From Congregibacter brevis (GTDB taxonomy: Bacteria > Pseudomonadota > Gammaproteobacteria > Pseudomonadales > Halieaceae), in assembly GCF_045689245.1 (NCBI RefSeq), contig NZ_CP136865.1, positions 2,294,001-2,358,000 on the forward strand: a stretch of DNA of 64,000 nt, in the 5' to 3' direction. This document shows, piece after piece, positions 46,831 through 55,066 of the stretch (its first letter is position 1; each line of letters begins with the position of its first letter). A model generated the notes under the pieces. The model did no database searches and was not told the DNA's origin. It was given only the letters and a program-made list of their open reading frames with translations. The translations under genes were made by a program, and so were the position numbers.

Positions 46831-47035
46831 TATGACGTCTCGTTGTTTTTAGTGATGGCTCCGATTGTAAGCAAAGTATCGCCGAACGGCCATGCCCATT
46901 AATGACGCCTGGAGAACGATTTTTGCGGCAGGTTTTTGCGTAGGTAAGCGTAAAATTTGGCGTTCATTACGGTTTGCGTGGTTCTATGGGTTTACTATTG
47001 CTTGAATCAGTGCATTGACCTCGGACGGATAGACG

Positions 47036-48688
47036 ATGACAGCGGAAGATAACGGCAGACTAGTCTGGGATGCTTTGAGGGAAGAGCAGGAGCGCCTTGG
47101 GGATGTGTCTATTCTCGCGCTCTTTGCTGATGACAGCGAAAGAGCAGAGGATTTCTCTCTGGATGCCGCGGGTCTGCATCTCGATTACTCCAAGAACCAT
47201 GTGTCAAAAGATGCCTTACAGCTGTTGCTGCAGCTCGGCAAGTGTTGTGATCTTCCAGCAAGGATTGAAGGTTTGTTTGCCGGCGAACGCATCAATACCA
47301 CCGAGGACCGCGCTGTCTTGCATACGGCGCTGCGCGACCGCTCAGGTCAGTCGGTATGGGTAGATGGTGTTGACGCTTGCCTAGCAGCGAGCGCAGAGCG
47401 GGATCGCATGCTGTCCTTTGTGGATGAGGTTCACAGTGGTAGGCGCCTGGGTGCTACAGGTAAGCCGCTTACAACGGTCGTCAATATTGGTATTGGGGGC
47501 TCAGATCTTGGCCCGGTCATGGTTGTCGAAGCATTGCGTCCCTATTGGATAAAAGGGCGACGCGCTTTCTTTGTCTCCAACGTTGATGGTCAGCATCTGG
47601 CTGACACGCTGATGCAACTAGACCCGGAAACGACTTTGTTCATTGTGGCGTCCAAAACCTTCACGACCCAAGAGACTATGACCAACGCGCGCAGCGCAAT
47701 GAACTGGTTCCTGAACCATGGCGGAGATCAGGAATCCGCGAAGAGTCACTTTGTTGCGTTATCGACTAATGAGACCGCAGTGAGCGCTTTCGGCATCTCA
47801 GCTGAGAACACTTTTGGGTTCTGGGATTGGGTGGGAGGACGCTACTCGCTCTGGTCATCTATTGGTCTACCTATTGCCCTTCAAGTAGGTTCGGATCATT
47901 TCGTGGAGTTGCTCGACGGTGCATTTGCCATGGACGAGCACTTTCGCTACGCGGATCTCGCCGAAAATATGCCTGCGCTGTTAGCCTTGATAGGGGTTTG
48001 GAATCGTAACCTTGAGGGTATCGGAGTTCATGCGGTCCTTCCCTACGACCAGCACTTGCATCGACTTCCAGCCTACTTGCAGCAGGCCGATATGGAGTCC
48101 AATGGTAAATCCGTATGCCTCGACGGCCAGTGGACTGCTCTCAAGACGGGGCCGGTGATCTTTGGCGAGGCTGGTACGAATGGACAGCACGCGTTCTATC
48201 AGCTTTTGCATCAGGGAACCGAACTGGTGTCCTGTGACTTCATCGGTGCAGTTAACTCCCAGTCGGAGATGGCTGACCATCACCCCAAGTTGCTGGCGAA
48301 TCTGCTGGCTCAGCCCCGCGCGCTCATGTGCGGGAAGTCGCTGGATGAGGTTCGTGAAGAGCTGTTCAGCGAAGGGCTCAGCGCCGACGCTGTCGAAACC
48401 CTGGCACCGCACAAAGTGTTTGAGGGTAATCGGCCTAGCAACACCATACTCATGGATCGTTTAACTCCAGAAAACTTGGGCGCTCTAATCGCACTTTATG
48501 AGCACAAGATTTTTGTTCAGGGCGTGATCTGGGGGATTAACTCCTTTGACCAGTGGGGCGTCGAGTTGGGCAAGCAACTCGCCAGCGATATCCTGCCGCG
48601 TCTTGTGGACGGTGCTAGCGATGGAGCCACAGTGCTCGATCCGTCTACCGAACAGCTTCTGCAATGGATTCGCAATCGACGAGGCTAG
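47036..48688 (+). CDS. pgi: Glucose-6-phosphate isomerase
   Basis: A 550-residue phosphoglucose isomerase interconverting glucose-6-phosphate and fructose-6-phosphate. The glycine-rich GIGGSDLGP, the KTFTTQET phosphate-binding region and the C-terminal signature GINSFDQWGVELGK with catalytic Lys are present. Full length for the proteobacterial type. It is transcribed alone, upstream of the PrpE-like gene by 151 bp. Confidence 0.97.
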   Translation: MTAEDNGRLVWDALREEQERLGDVSILALFADDSERAEDFSLDAAGLHLDYSKNHVSKDALQLLLQLGKCCDLPARIEGLFAGERINTTEDRAVLHTALRDRSGQSVWVDGVDACLAASAERDRMLSFVDEVHSGRRLGATGKPLTTVVNIGIGGSDLGPVMVVEALRPYWIKGRRAFFVSNVDGQHLADTLMQLDPETTLFIVASKTFTTQETMTNARSAMNWFLNHGGDQESAKSHFVALSTNETAVSAFGISAENTFGFWDWVGGRYSLWSSIGLPIALQVGSDHFVELLDGAFAMDEHFRYADLAENMPALLALIGVWNRNLEGIGVHAVLPYDQHLHRLPAYLQQADMESNGKSVCLDGQWTALKTGPVIFGEAGTNGQHAFYQLLHQGTELVSCDFIGAVNSQSEMADHHPKLLANLLAQPRALMCGKSLDEVREELFSEGLSADAVETLAPHKVFEGNRPSNTILMDRLTPENLGALIALYEHKIFVQGVIWGINSFDQWGVELGKQLASDILPRLVDGASDGATVLDPSTEQLLQWIRNRRG

Positions 48689-48839
48689 ACTTAGAGACAT
48701 GGCAGAGTCAGGCGCAGGTAGTAGGAAGTAGGTAGTAGGCCAGGCGCTCTGCCAAGCGTGCTTTACTACCATCGTCGAATTGTGAGGCTCACCGCTCAGG
48801 GCTAGTCTGCAGAAAGATCACTTGAAGGATTCCAAGCCC

Positions 48840-50684
48840 ATGACAGCAAATGTTGACTGGATGCAGGAAGCACAGAACATTCACTGGTACGAGCCGCCTA
48901 CGTGTCTCCTGGATGACTCGCGGCCGCCGTTCTATCGCTGGTATCCCGACGGTACCACCAATGCCTGCTACAACGCGCTGGATTTTCACGTTGCAAACGG
49001 CAGGGCTGACCAAGCGGCGCTGATCGTCGATAGCCCGGTGACCAATTATCAGCGCACGTACAGTTACGCGCAGTTGTTGGATGCCGTAGCGCATTGTGCG
49101 GGAGCTATGGCAGCGAATGGCGTGGGCATGGGTGACCGTGTGCTCATTTACATGCCCATGATTGCCGAGGCGGTCATTGGCATGCTCGCCTGCGCTCGCC
49201 TCGGCGCTGTGCACTCCGTCGTGTTTGGAGGCTTCGCGAGCAATGAGTTGGCTGTGCGTATCGATGATGCCGAGCCCTCCCTGATTCTTTCAGCATCTTG
49301 CGGTATTGAGCCCAGCCGGGTGATTGCTTATAAGCCGTTGTTGGACGAAGCGATTGATCTTGCCCATCACAAGCCCGACTGCTGCATTATTGTCCAACGT
49401 CCCGATGTGGTCGCCGAAATGTTACCCGGGCGAGACATTGCCTGGATTGATGCAATGGCCGATTCCACCGCCCACGATTGCGTTCCTGTGCCGGCCAATC
49501 ATCCTCTGTACATTCTCTACACGTCGGGGACTACGGGGCAGCCAAAGGGCGTGGTCCGAGACACAGCCGGTGGCATCGTTGCATTGAAGTGGAGCATGCA
49601 AAGTATCTACAACGTGGCACCCGGTGAGGTTTTTTGGGCAGCATCGGATGTAGGTTGGGTCGTCGGGCACAGTTATATCGTTTATGGGCCCTTATTCAGT
49701 GGTAACACCACGCTTTTATACGAAGGGAAACCTGTGGGTACTCCTGATGCAGGAGCGTACTGGCGCGTGATCGAGCAACACAAAGTCAGTGTGCTCTTTA
49801 CGGCACCCACCGCCTTTCGAGCCATCCGCAAGGAGGACCCCGAGGCGAGCCTTATGGGTAGCTACGACCTTGAGAGTCTGAGAGCCTTGTTTCTTGCCGG
49901 CGAGCGTTGTGACCCGGATACGCTGCATTGGGCAGAGCGGGAGTTAGCGGTGCCGGTCATCGACCACTGGTGGCAGACGGAGACCGGTTGGCCCATTTGT
50001 GCGAACTGCCTCGGTATTGAGGCCTTGCCCGTTGTCCCCGGCTCGCCAGCCCGAGCCGTTCCAGGTTATGACGTGACGGTGTTGGATGAACACGGGGAGC
50101 CCGTGGAGACCGGTACCATTGGTGCCTTAGTGATTAAGCTGCCGCTACCTCCAGGTACCTTTACCACGCTGTGGAACGCCGAAGAACGCTACGAGCAGGC
50201 GTATTTCTCGCGCTTCCCCGGTTATTACGAGACGGGTGATGCCGGCTACATCGATGAGAGCGGTTATGTGTTTGTCATGGCTAGAACCGACGATGTGATT
50301 AACGTAGCCGGACATCGACTGTCCACGGGGGCCATGGAAGAGGTGCTGGCAGCGCATCCTGATGTTGCGGAGTGTGCAGTTATTGGCGTGCAGGATGCGC
50401 TCAAAGGCCAGCTGCCTCTGGGTCTCATAGTTTTATCTGACGGCGTCGCTCGCAACGAGCTCGATATCCTTGCAGAGGTGATAGCTTCCGTGCGAACAAG
50501 TATTGGCCCCGTGGCGGCGTTCAAACAGTGTTACGTCGTCAAACGCCTTCCTAAAACCCGCTCAGGGAAAATCCTCCGGGCGACTATGCGCAGCATTGCC
50601 GATGGTCAGGCGTTTAAGGTGCCCGCTACTATTGATGACCCGGTTATTCTTGACGAAATAGCCGCTCTAATCACAAACAGATAA
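48840..50684 (+). CDS. prpE: PrpE-like propionate (acyl)-CoA ligase
   Basis: A 614-residue adenylate-forming acyl-CoA synthetase. The P-loop-like YTSGTTGQPKGVV begins near residue 227, and the catalytic lysine sits near 576 in KTRSGKILRATM. The GVVRDTAGG just after the P-loop, the short length (acetyl-CoA synthetases are usually nearer 650) and the N-terminal PPFYRWYPDGTTNACYNALD are typical of propionate-CoA ligase rather than acetyl-CoA synthetase. The ATG at 48840 is ten bases after AAGGA; an in-frame TTG at 48822 would extend it by six residues. No 2-methylcitrate cycle genes are beside it. Confidence 0.85.
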   Translation: MTANVDWMQEAQNIHWYEPPTCLLDDSRPPFYRWYPDGTTNACYNALDFHVANGRADQAALIVDSPVTNYQRTYSYAQLLDAVAHCAGAMAANGVGMGDRVLIYMPMIAEAVIGMLACARLGAVHSVVFGGFASNELAVRIDDAEPSLILSASCGIEPSRVIAYKPLLDEAIDLAHHKPDCCIIVQRPDVVAEMLPGRDIAWIDAMADSTAHDCVPVPANHPLYILYTSGTTGQPKGVVRDTAGGIVALKWSMQSIYNVAPGEVFWAASDVGWVVGHSYIVYGPLFSGNTTLLYEGKPVGTPDAGAYWRVIEQHKVSVLFTAPTAFRAIRKEDPEASLMGSYDLESLRALFLAGERCDPDTLHWAERELAVPVIDHWWQTETGWPICANCLGIEALPVVPGSPARAVPGYDVTVLDEHGEPVETGTIGALVIKLPLPPGTFTTLWNAEERYEQAYFSRFPGYYETGDAGYIDESGYVFVMARTDDVINVAGHRLSTGAMEEVLAAHPDVAECAVIGVQDALKGQLPLGLIVLSDGVARNELDILAEVIASVRTSIGPVAAFKQCYVVKRLPKTRSGKILRATMRSIADGQAFKVPATIDDPVILDEIAALITNR

Positions 50685-50786
50685 TCCCTTTGCGCTGTCT
50701 GCGAACGGCGGCGGGAGCCGCTCAGGATCGGGGTGGGCCTGTGCCCTGCGTGGCGGTGGTCCCTGTAGCGGTAGTGGGTGTTTTTA

Positions 50787-50826
50787 CTGTCATATTCTTG
50801 TCATTTTTGTGACACATAAGTGTCAC
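50787..50826 (+). promoter_or_regulatory. PhoB box array upstream of the small secreted protein
   Basis: CTGTCAT (50787-50793), ATTC, TTGTCAT (50798-50804) is a near-consensus PhoB box. The 11-bp phase continues with GTGACAC (50809) and GTGTCAC (50820). A -10-like CATAAG at 50815-50820 lies 10 bp after the first box, the normal spacing. The array ends 47 bp before the ATG of the next gene. Confidence 0.8.
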
Positions 50827-50873
50827 ATTTCACCGTTATTGTGCCCCCATTCGAATTTATAGAGCTTGCGGCC

Positions 50874-51239
50874 ATGAATCTTCGCAGTGCATTGTTACTT
50901 TCTCTAGTGATGGGGGTGTTTAGCCTTCCCACTCAAGCCCTGACGCTGAGCTCTGTGGAGCTTAACGCGGCGGCGCATCTTGGCTGTGTGTTGGCCGATG
51001 ATGCTCTGGGCTACCTTACTGAAGATCAGTTCAATTCGCGTTTTGACGAAGCCGTGGGTGATTTGTCTGAAGCGCAGGTCGATGTGATTTACGCCAAGGC
51101 GCTAGGCTATATAGACGGACTACTTTTTGGTCTTTCGTCGGGTGAGATGGACATTGCGAACAGTCGTTTAGAGAGCTATAGCAACAGTGATGCCTGTGCT
51201 TACGGTGTCCAAGCGGTGAGTCGCACAGTCTCTTTATAA
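50874..51239 (+). CDS. Small secreted protein of unknown function, predicted Pho regulon member
   Basis: A 121-residue protein with a signal peptide (SALLLSLVMGVFSLPTQA). The mature part is helical and acidic, with two cysteines (in AAHLGCVLAD and NSDACAYG) placed to form a disulfide. The alternate in-frame start at 50820 would begin inside the Pho boxes and remove the clean signal peptide. I do not recognise the family. It stands alone between prpE and a terminator and has the best PhoB box in the window upstream, which suggests a phosphate-starvation role in the periplasm. Confidence 0.7.
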   Translation: MNLRSALLLSLVMGVFSLPTQALTLSSVELNAAAHLGCVLADDALGYLTEDQFNSRFDEAVGDLSEAQVDVIYAKALGYIDGLLFGLSSGEMDIANSRLESYSNSDACAYGVQAVSRTVSL

Positions 51240-51292
51240 ATTTTTTCCAGGTCGGTGATCCGACTGTAGCGGGGGCGGCGTAACAAGGGTCT

Positions 51293-51310
51293 GTAACGGT
51301 TATCCGTTAC
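51293..51310 (+). other. Perfect short hairpin
   Basis: GTAACGG, TTAT, CCGTTAC: a 7-bp stem with a 4-base loop, 53 bp behind the small secreted gene and before its terminator. No T run follows, so it is not itself a terminator. Confidence 0.5.
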
Positions 51311-51350
51311 GGCAGACACCATCTCTCCCCCAGATGGATGTATTTGTTTG

Positions 51351-51378
51351 ACCCGGCCTCTTGGCCGGGTTTTTTTTT
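51351..51378 (+). terminator. Rho-independent terminator of the small secreted gene
   Basis: ACCCGGCC, loop TCTT, GGCCGGGT, then a T run. A perfect 8-bp stem, well before the DUF3833 gene. Confidence 0.92.
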
Positions 51379-51465
51379 GCCTCCGCTTTGAGGTTCTCAG
51401 GGTTGCATTGATCTCCGGGGCCCCTTTATGCGTAACCGAATCAAGCTATTTAATCGGACCAAGCT

Positions 51466-52008
51466 ATGCCTGCTATTCAGCGGATCGTCATTTTCGCGCT
51501 CATTTCTCTTCTCGCTGCTTGCGGAAGCATTTCTGTTGATGATTACGCGGGTACTGAGCCCGAGTTTAAGCCCCAATCTTTCTTTGATGGACCTCTCATC
51601 GCCCGCGGTGTACTTAAGGATCGCAGCGGCTTGGTGATCCGTCGATTTAGCGCGGACATCAAGGCTTATTGGACCGATGGTGTTGGCACCCTGGAGGAGG
51701 ATTTTGTCTTTGATGATGGCGAAGAGAGTCGACGCGTATGGACGCTCACGCCGTCGAATGATGGAGGATTTATAGCGACCGCCGGGGACGTCGTTGGCAA
51801 GGGGCGTGCGAGTGTTGCTGGCAACGCGATGTTTCTCGACTACGTGCTTCGTGTGCCCTATGGCGACGGCAGCATTGATCTCAGTATTGATGATCGGATG
51901 TATCTCCTGACACCGAATGTGCTCATTAACGAATCCCAAATGCGTAAGTTTGGCTTCCGCGTCGGTGAAATTGTGTTGACGATAGAACGTTTGGCGCCAG
52001 CTGCCTGA
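51466..52008 (+). CDS. DUF3833-type lipoprotein
   Basis: A 180-residue lipoprotein with lipobox LLAAC (Cys19). The body reads FFDGPLIARGVLKDRSG, VFDDGEESRRVWTL and ends GEIVLTIERLAPA, which fits DUF3833, a family of unknown function. No strong ribosome binding site is visible before the ATG. It overlaps the DUF3429 gene by 1 bp (TGATG), so the two are coupled, and both are recurrent neighbours in gammaproteobacteria. Confidence 0.8.
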   Translation: MPAIQRIVIFALISLLAACGSISVDDYAGTEPEFKPQSFFDGPLIARGVLKDRSGLVIRRFSADIKAYWTDGVGTLEEDFVFDDGEESRRVWTLTPSNDGGFIATAGDVVGKGRASVAGNAMFLDYVLRVPYGDGSIDLSIDDRMYLLTPNVLINESQMRKFGFRVGEIVLTIERLAPAA

Positions 52009-52445
52009 TGTCTATGCGTCTAATGCAGGCTCTCGGGTTAGCAGGATTGTTTCCTTTTGTCGGAGCGGCCCTCGGAGTGATGTTCCTGGACGACCTGCTG
52101 CTGGCATTGTCCCAGCGAACCTTTCTGCTCTATTCCACGGCGATACTCTGTTTTCTGGGAGGTACCTTTTGGGGGGAAACGCTCCCTGAACCGACTGTAG
52201 GGCAGGGCGCGGCAATTCTCATCAGTAATGGCATTGTTTTGTTTGCAGTGCTGGCAATGCTGACGGCTCAGCCATTAATCGCGGCGGTAATGTTGATGCT
52301 CGGTCATTTGGCGCTGCTGTGGTACGAGCGCCAGTTGCCTGATCGTGCGGTCTGGTACACCCGCATGCGCAGCTGGCTGACCTTTGTTGCGGTAATCACC
52401 CACTTGATGTTTTGTATAGGATTGACTCTTAGAGCGTCTCCCTGA
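52008..52445 (+). CDS. DUF3429 inner-membrane protein
   Basis: A 145-residue protein with four to five hydrophobic helices (GLAGLFPFVGAALGVMFL; LLYSTAILCFLGGTFWGE; ILISNGIVLFAVLAMLTA; a C-terminal helix). The FLGGTFWGE block is characteristic of DUF3429. Function is unknown. It is translationally coupled to the DUF3833 lipoprotein. Confidence 0.82.
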   Translation: MSMRLMQALGLAGLFPFVGAALGVMFLDDLLLALSQRTFLLYSTAILCFLGGTFWGETLPEPTVGQGAAILISNGIVLFAVLAMLTAQPLIAAVMLMLGHLALLWYERQLPDRAVWYTRMRSWLTFVAVITHLMFCIGLTLRASP

Positions 52446-52524
52446 TGATTGGCCGCCTGCATTGCGGAGCGCATATCGCGAAGGCTAGACTCCATGCTTC
52501 AGTAGCTCTTCGGTGCCAGGATCC

Positions 52525-53808
52525 ATGAAACTTTGCGACAGCGCATTCGAGGCCGTGAGCGCAATTGGGAGCGGCGAGTTCATCTGGTCACACTCAATGG
52601 CCGCTACCCCTGTGCTACTTCTTGATGCGCTGGCTGAGCATGCAGTCTCCCATACCGATATCACCCTTATGCAGCTTCACCTTGAGCACGCAGACAAAGT
52701 GACAGCTCCTGAGATGGAGGAGCATCTTCGCCATCGCTGTTTTTTCGCCGGCAAAGAAACGCGTAAGTTGATCAACGAGGGCCGCGCGGACTATGTGCCG
52801 ATGTTTCTCTCGGAAATACCCAAGCTGTTTCGCAAAGGTGAGCAGCGCGTAGACACCGCTCTTATCCAAGTGTCGCCACCAGATCGCCATGGCAATTGTT
52901 CTCTTGGCATTTCCGTGGAAGCGACCAAGGCAGCCTGTGACGTCGCGGGAAAGATTGTCGCGCATATCAATCCTCTGATGCCCCGCACTCACGGAGATAG
53001 CTTTGTTAATGTGCGTGACATACACAGCGCTTTTCAGCTGTCTGAACCCCTGATTAACGTGAGCAGCAAAAGCAGCTCCAACATCGAAAACCAGATTGGC
53101 GCGCATGTAGCGAGTTTGGTGGAGGATGGTGCGTGCTTACAGATGGGGATTGGCGCGATTCCCGACGCTGCTTTGCGTTGCCTTGGGGATCATCAAAATC
53201 TGGGCGTACACACAGAGATGTTCTCTGACGGGGTACTACCTTTGCTGGAGTCCGGCGTCATTAACAACGCTAACAAAAAGATAGCCAAAGGCCGGAGCGT
53301 GACGGGCTTTGCCATGGGCAGCGATGAGCTTTATGCCCACGTTCACGACAACCCTGAGGTAACCTTTCTTGACATTGAGTTTGTTAACAATCCGACGGTG
53401 ATAGCCAAGAACGCGCAGGTGACGTCTATCAACAGCGCCCTGCAGATCGATCTCTCGGGGCAGGTCTGCGCGGACTCTATTGGCCACCAGATTTATTCTG
53501 GCGTTGGCGGGCAGGTGGACTTTGTCCTCGGAGCAACCTACTCATTACACGGTAAATCGATTATTGCGCTACCCAGCACGGCGCAAAAAGGCGCCCTGTC
53601 GAGGCTGGTGACGACGCTAGCCGCAGGTGCGGGGGTGGTTACGACTCGCGCGCAGGTAGATTATGTGGTGACTGAGTTCGGTGTGGCTCAGCTTCGAGGA
53701 CGATCGTTAGGACAGCGTGCGAAAGATCTTATTGCTATTGCTCACCCGGATTTTCAGGAGGCTCTGGCTCGTGAGGCTCGGGATACGCTTAAGCTGAAAC
53801 TCACCTAA
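52525..53808 (+). CDS. Acetyl-CoA hydrolase/transferase family CoA-transferase (4-hydroxybutyrate CoA-transferase-like)
   Basis: A 427-residue CoA-transferase of the Cat1/acetyl-CoA hydrolase family. The catalytic glutamate is Glu231 in LGVHTEMFSDGV, the residue that forms the covalent CoA thioester, and GACLQMGIGAIPDA and TTRAQVDYVVTEFG are also conserved. Members swap CoA between acetate, propionate, butyrate or 4-hydroxybutyrate. The ATG at 52525 has AGGATCC just before it; a GTG at 52513 is also possible. It lies 86 bp before an oxidoreductase gene in the same direction. Confidence 0.88.
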   Translation: MKLCDSAFEAVSAIGSGEFIWSHSMAATPVLLLDALAEHAVSHTDITLMQLHLEHADKVTAPEMEEHLRHRCFFAGKETRKLINEGRADYVPMFLSEIPKLFRKGEQRVDTALIQVSPPDRHGNCSLGISVEATKAACDVAGKIVAHINPLMPRTHGDSFVNVRDIHSAFQLSEPLINVSSKSSSNIENQIGAHVASLVEDGACLQMGIGAIPDAALRCLGDHQNLGVHTEMFSDGVLPLLESGVINNANKKIAKGRSVTGFAMGSDELYAHVHDNPEVTFLDIEFVNNPTVIAKNAQVTSINSALQIDLSGQVCADSIGHQIYSGVGGQVDFVLGATYSLHGKSIIALPSTAQKGALSRLVTTLAAGAGVVTTRAQVDYVVTEFGVAQLRGRSLGQRAKDLIAIAHPDFQEALAREARDTLKLKLT

Positions 53809-53894
53809 GACTGGGCTGCAGGCTGGCGGTCTTAAAGAGTCAAGAAGACTACTAATCGTTCATTTAATTCTTTATCACTTTTAGGAGAGGCTTT

Positions 53895-54896
53895 ATGCAA
53901 AACATGTGCGTCGTTAAACCCGGAGGCTTGGACAATTTGAGGGCCAGCGAAACTCAGTCTGCCTCTCCAGCCGCTGGCGAGATACAGGTGCGCGTGCATG
54001 CGAGTTCGCTTAATTTTCACGACTATCTGGTTGCAGTGGGCATGCTGCCTGTGGACGACGGACGAATACCCATGTCTGACGGCGCAGGCGAGGTAACAGC
54101 GGTGGGAGAGGGCGTTACTGAGTTCTCCGTGGGCGATCGAGTTATGAGTTGCTTCTTTCCTAACTGGGAAGATGGAGGCGCAACAATGGATCGCCTCCTG
54201 GGTGTACCCGGAGACCATGTAGACGGCTTTGCCAGCGAATCTGTCACCATGTCATCGAAAACGTTTACCCCCATGCCGAGGCACATGAGCTTTGCTGAGG
54301 CGGCGACCTTGCCCTGTGCAGGTCTTACCGCTTGGCGAGCGCTGGTGGAAGAGGCGAGCCTGAAAAGCGGTGAATGGGTGTTGGTTCAGGGTACGGGTGG
54401 TGTCAGTATTTTTGCGCTTCAAATCGCCAAATACCTGGGCTGCAAGGTTGTCGCCACGTCTTCCAGCGAGGCGAAGCTCGAGAAGCTTCGGGCGATGGGC
54501 GCCGATGAAGTGATTAATTATAAGGAGCAGCCCGAGTGGGGGCGGGTGGCTGCTGAACTCACTGGTGGCGTCAGTTTAGTTGTGGAGGTCGGCGGGCCGG
54601 GTACTGTTACTCAGTCCGTCCGAGCGCTGCGGGTTGGTGGGGTGATCAGTATGATCGGTGTGCTTACAGGACTCGCTGGTGACGTGCCGCTTGCCGAGTT
54701 TTTCCAACGCAATGCTGTGATGTCAGGAATCACCGTAGGTTCTCGTCAGCATCAAGCCAACATGACAAAGGCCTTCGAAGAGTGGAAGCTACGCCCGGTT
54801 CTTGATCGCAGCTTTGAGCTGATAAAACTTGCGGAGGCTTTTCGCTATCAGGAGAGTGGGCAGCACTTTGGCAAGATTGGTGTGGATCTGAGCTAG
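53895..54896 (+). CDS. NADPH:quinone reductase-like (zinc-independent MDR family) oxidoreductase
   Basis: A 333-residue medium-chain dehydrogenase/reductase. The Rossmann motif GTGGVS (166-171) and the N-terminal GroES-like fold with SSLNFHDYLVAVG are present, but none of the zinc-binding cysteine clusters of alcohol dehydrogenases, so it should be zinc-free, like quinone or enoyl reductases. AGGAG lies eight bases before the ATG. It may use an enoyl-CoA or quinone; the pairing with a CoA-transferase makes acyl-CoA chemistry possible. Confidence 0.85.
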   Translation: MQNMCVVKPGGLDNLRASETQSASPAAGEIQVRVHASSLNFHDYLVAVGMLPVDDGRIPMSDGAGEVTAVGEGVTEFSVGDRVMSCFFPNWEDGGATMDRLLGVPGDHVDGFASESVTMSSKTFTPMPRHMSFAEAATLPCAGLTAWRALVEEASLKSGEWVLVQGTGGVSIFALQIAKYLGCKVVATSSSEAKLEKLRAMGADEVINYKEQPEWGRVAAELTGGVSLVVEVGGPGTVTQSVRALRVGGVISMIGVLTGLAGDVPLAEFFQRNAVMSGITVGSRQHQANMTKAFEEWKLRPVLDRSFELIKLAEAFRYQESGQHFGKIGVDLS

Positions 54897-54906
54897 CGAG
54901 TACCCG

Positions 54907-54975
54907 TAGTTGCGCTGTCGTTGCTCTGTGGTGGCTCTGTAGCTGCTCTGTAGTTGCTCTATAGTTGCTTTATAG
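54907..54975. repeat. Six degenerate 11-bp tandem repeats
   Basis: Units of TAGTTGCTCTG type begin at 54907, 54918, 54929, 54940, 54951 and 54962 with one to three changes each, followed by a partial TAG. They lie between the oxidoreductase and pilU. The 11-bp period is unusual in this window outside the Pho boxes and its sequence is unlike them. Confidence 0.75.
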
Positions 54976-54991
54976 ACCAGCCTGTCTAACA

Positions 54992-55010
54992 GGGCACGTC
55001 ACGCGTGCCC
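54992..55010. other. Short hairpin between the oxidoreductase and pilU
   Basis: GGGCACG (54992-54998), loop TCACG, CGTGCCC (55004-55010). No T run follows on either strand, so it is at best a weak terminator or a processing site. Confidence 0.4.
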
Positions 55011-55066
55011 AAAATGCTCTGTGAGCACTCTCTCACCGAGTCTTGTACTCAGTCTCTCGCTCAGCC

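Noticed and set aside
54907..54975. 11-bp repeats as a CRISPR array
   Set aside because: The units are contiguous with no unique spacers and too short for CRISPR repeats, and no cas genes are near.
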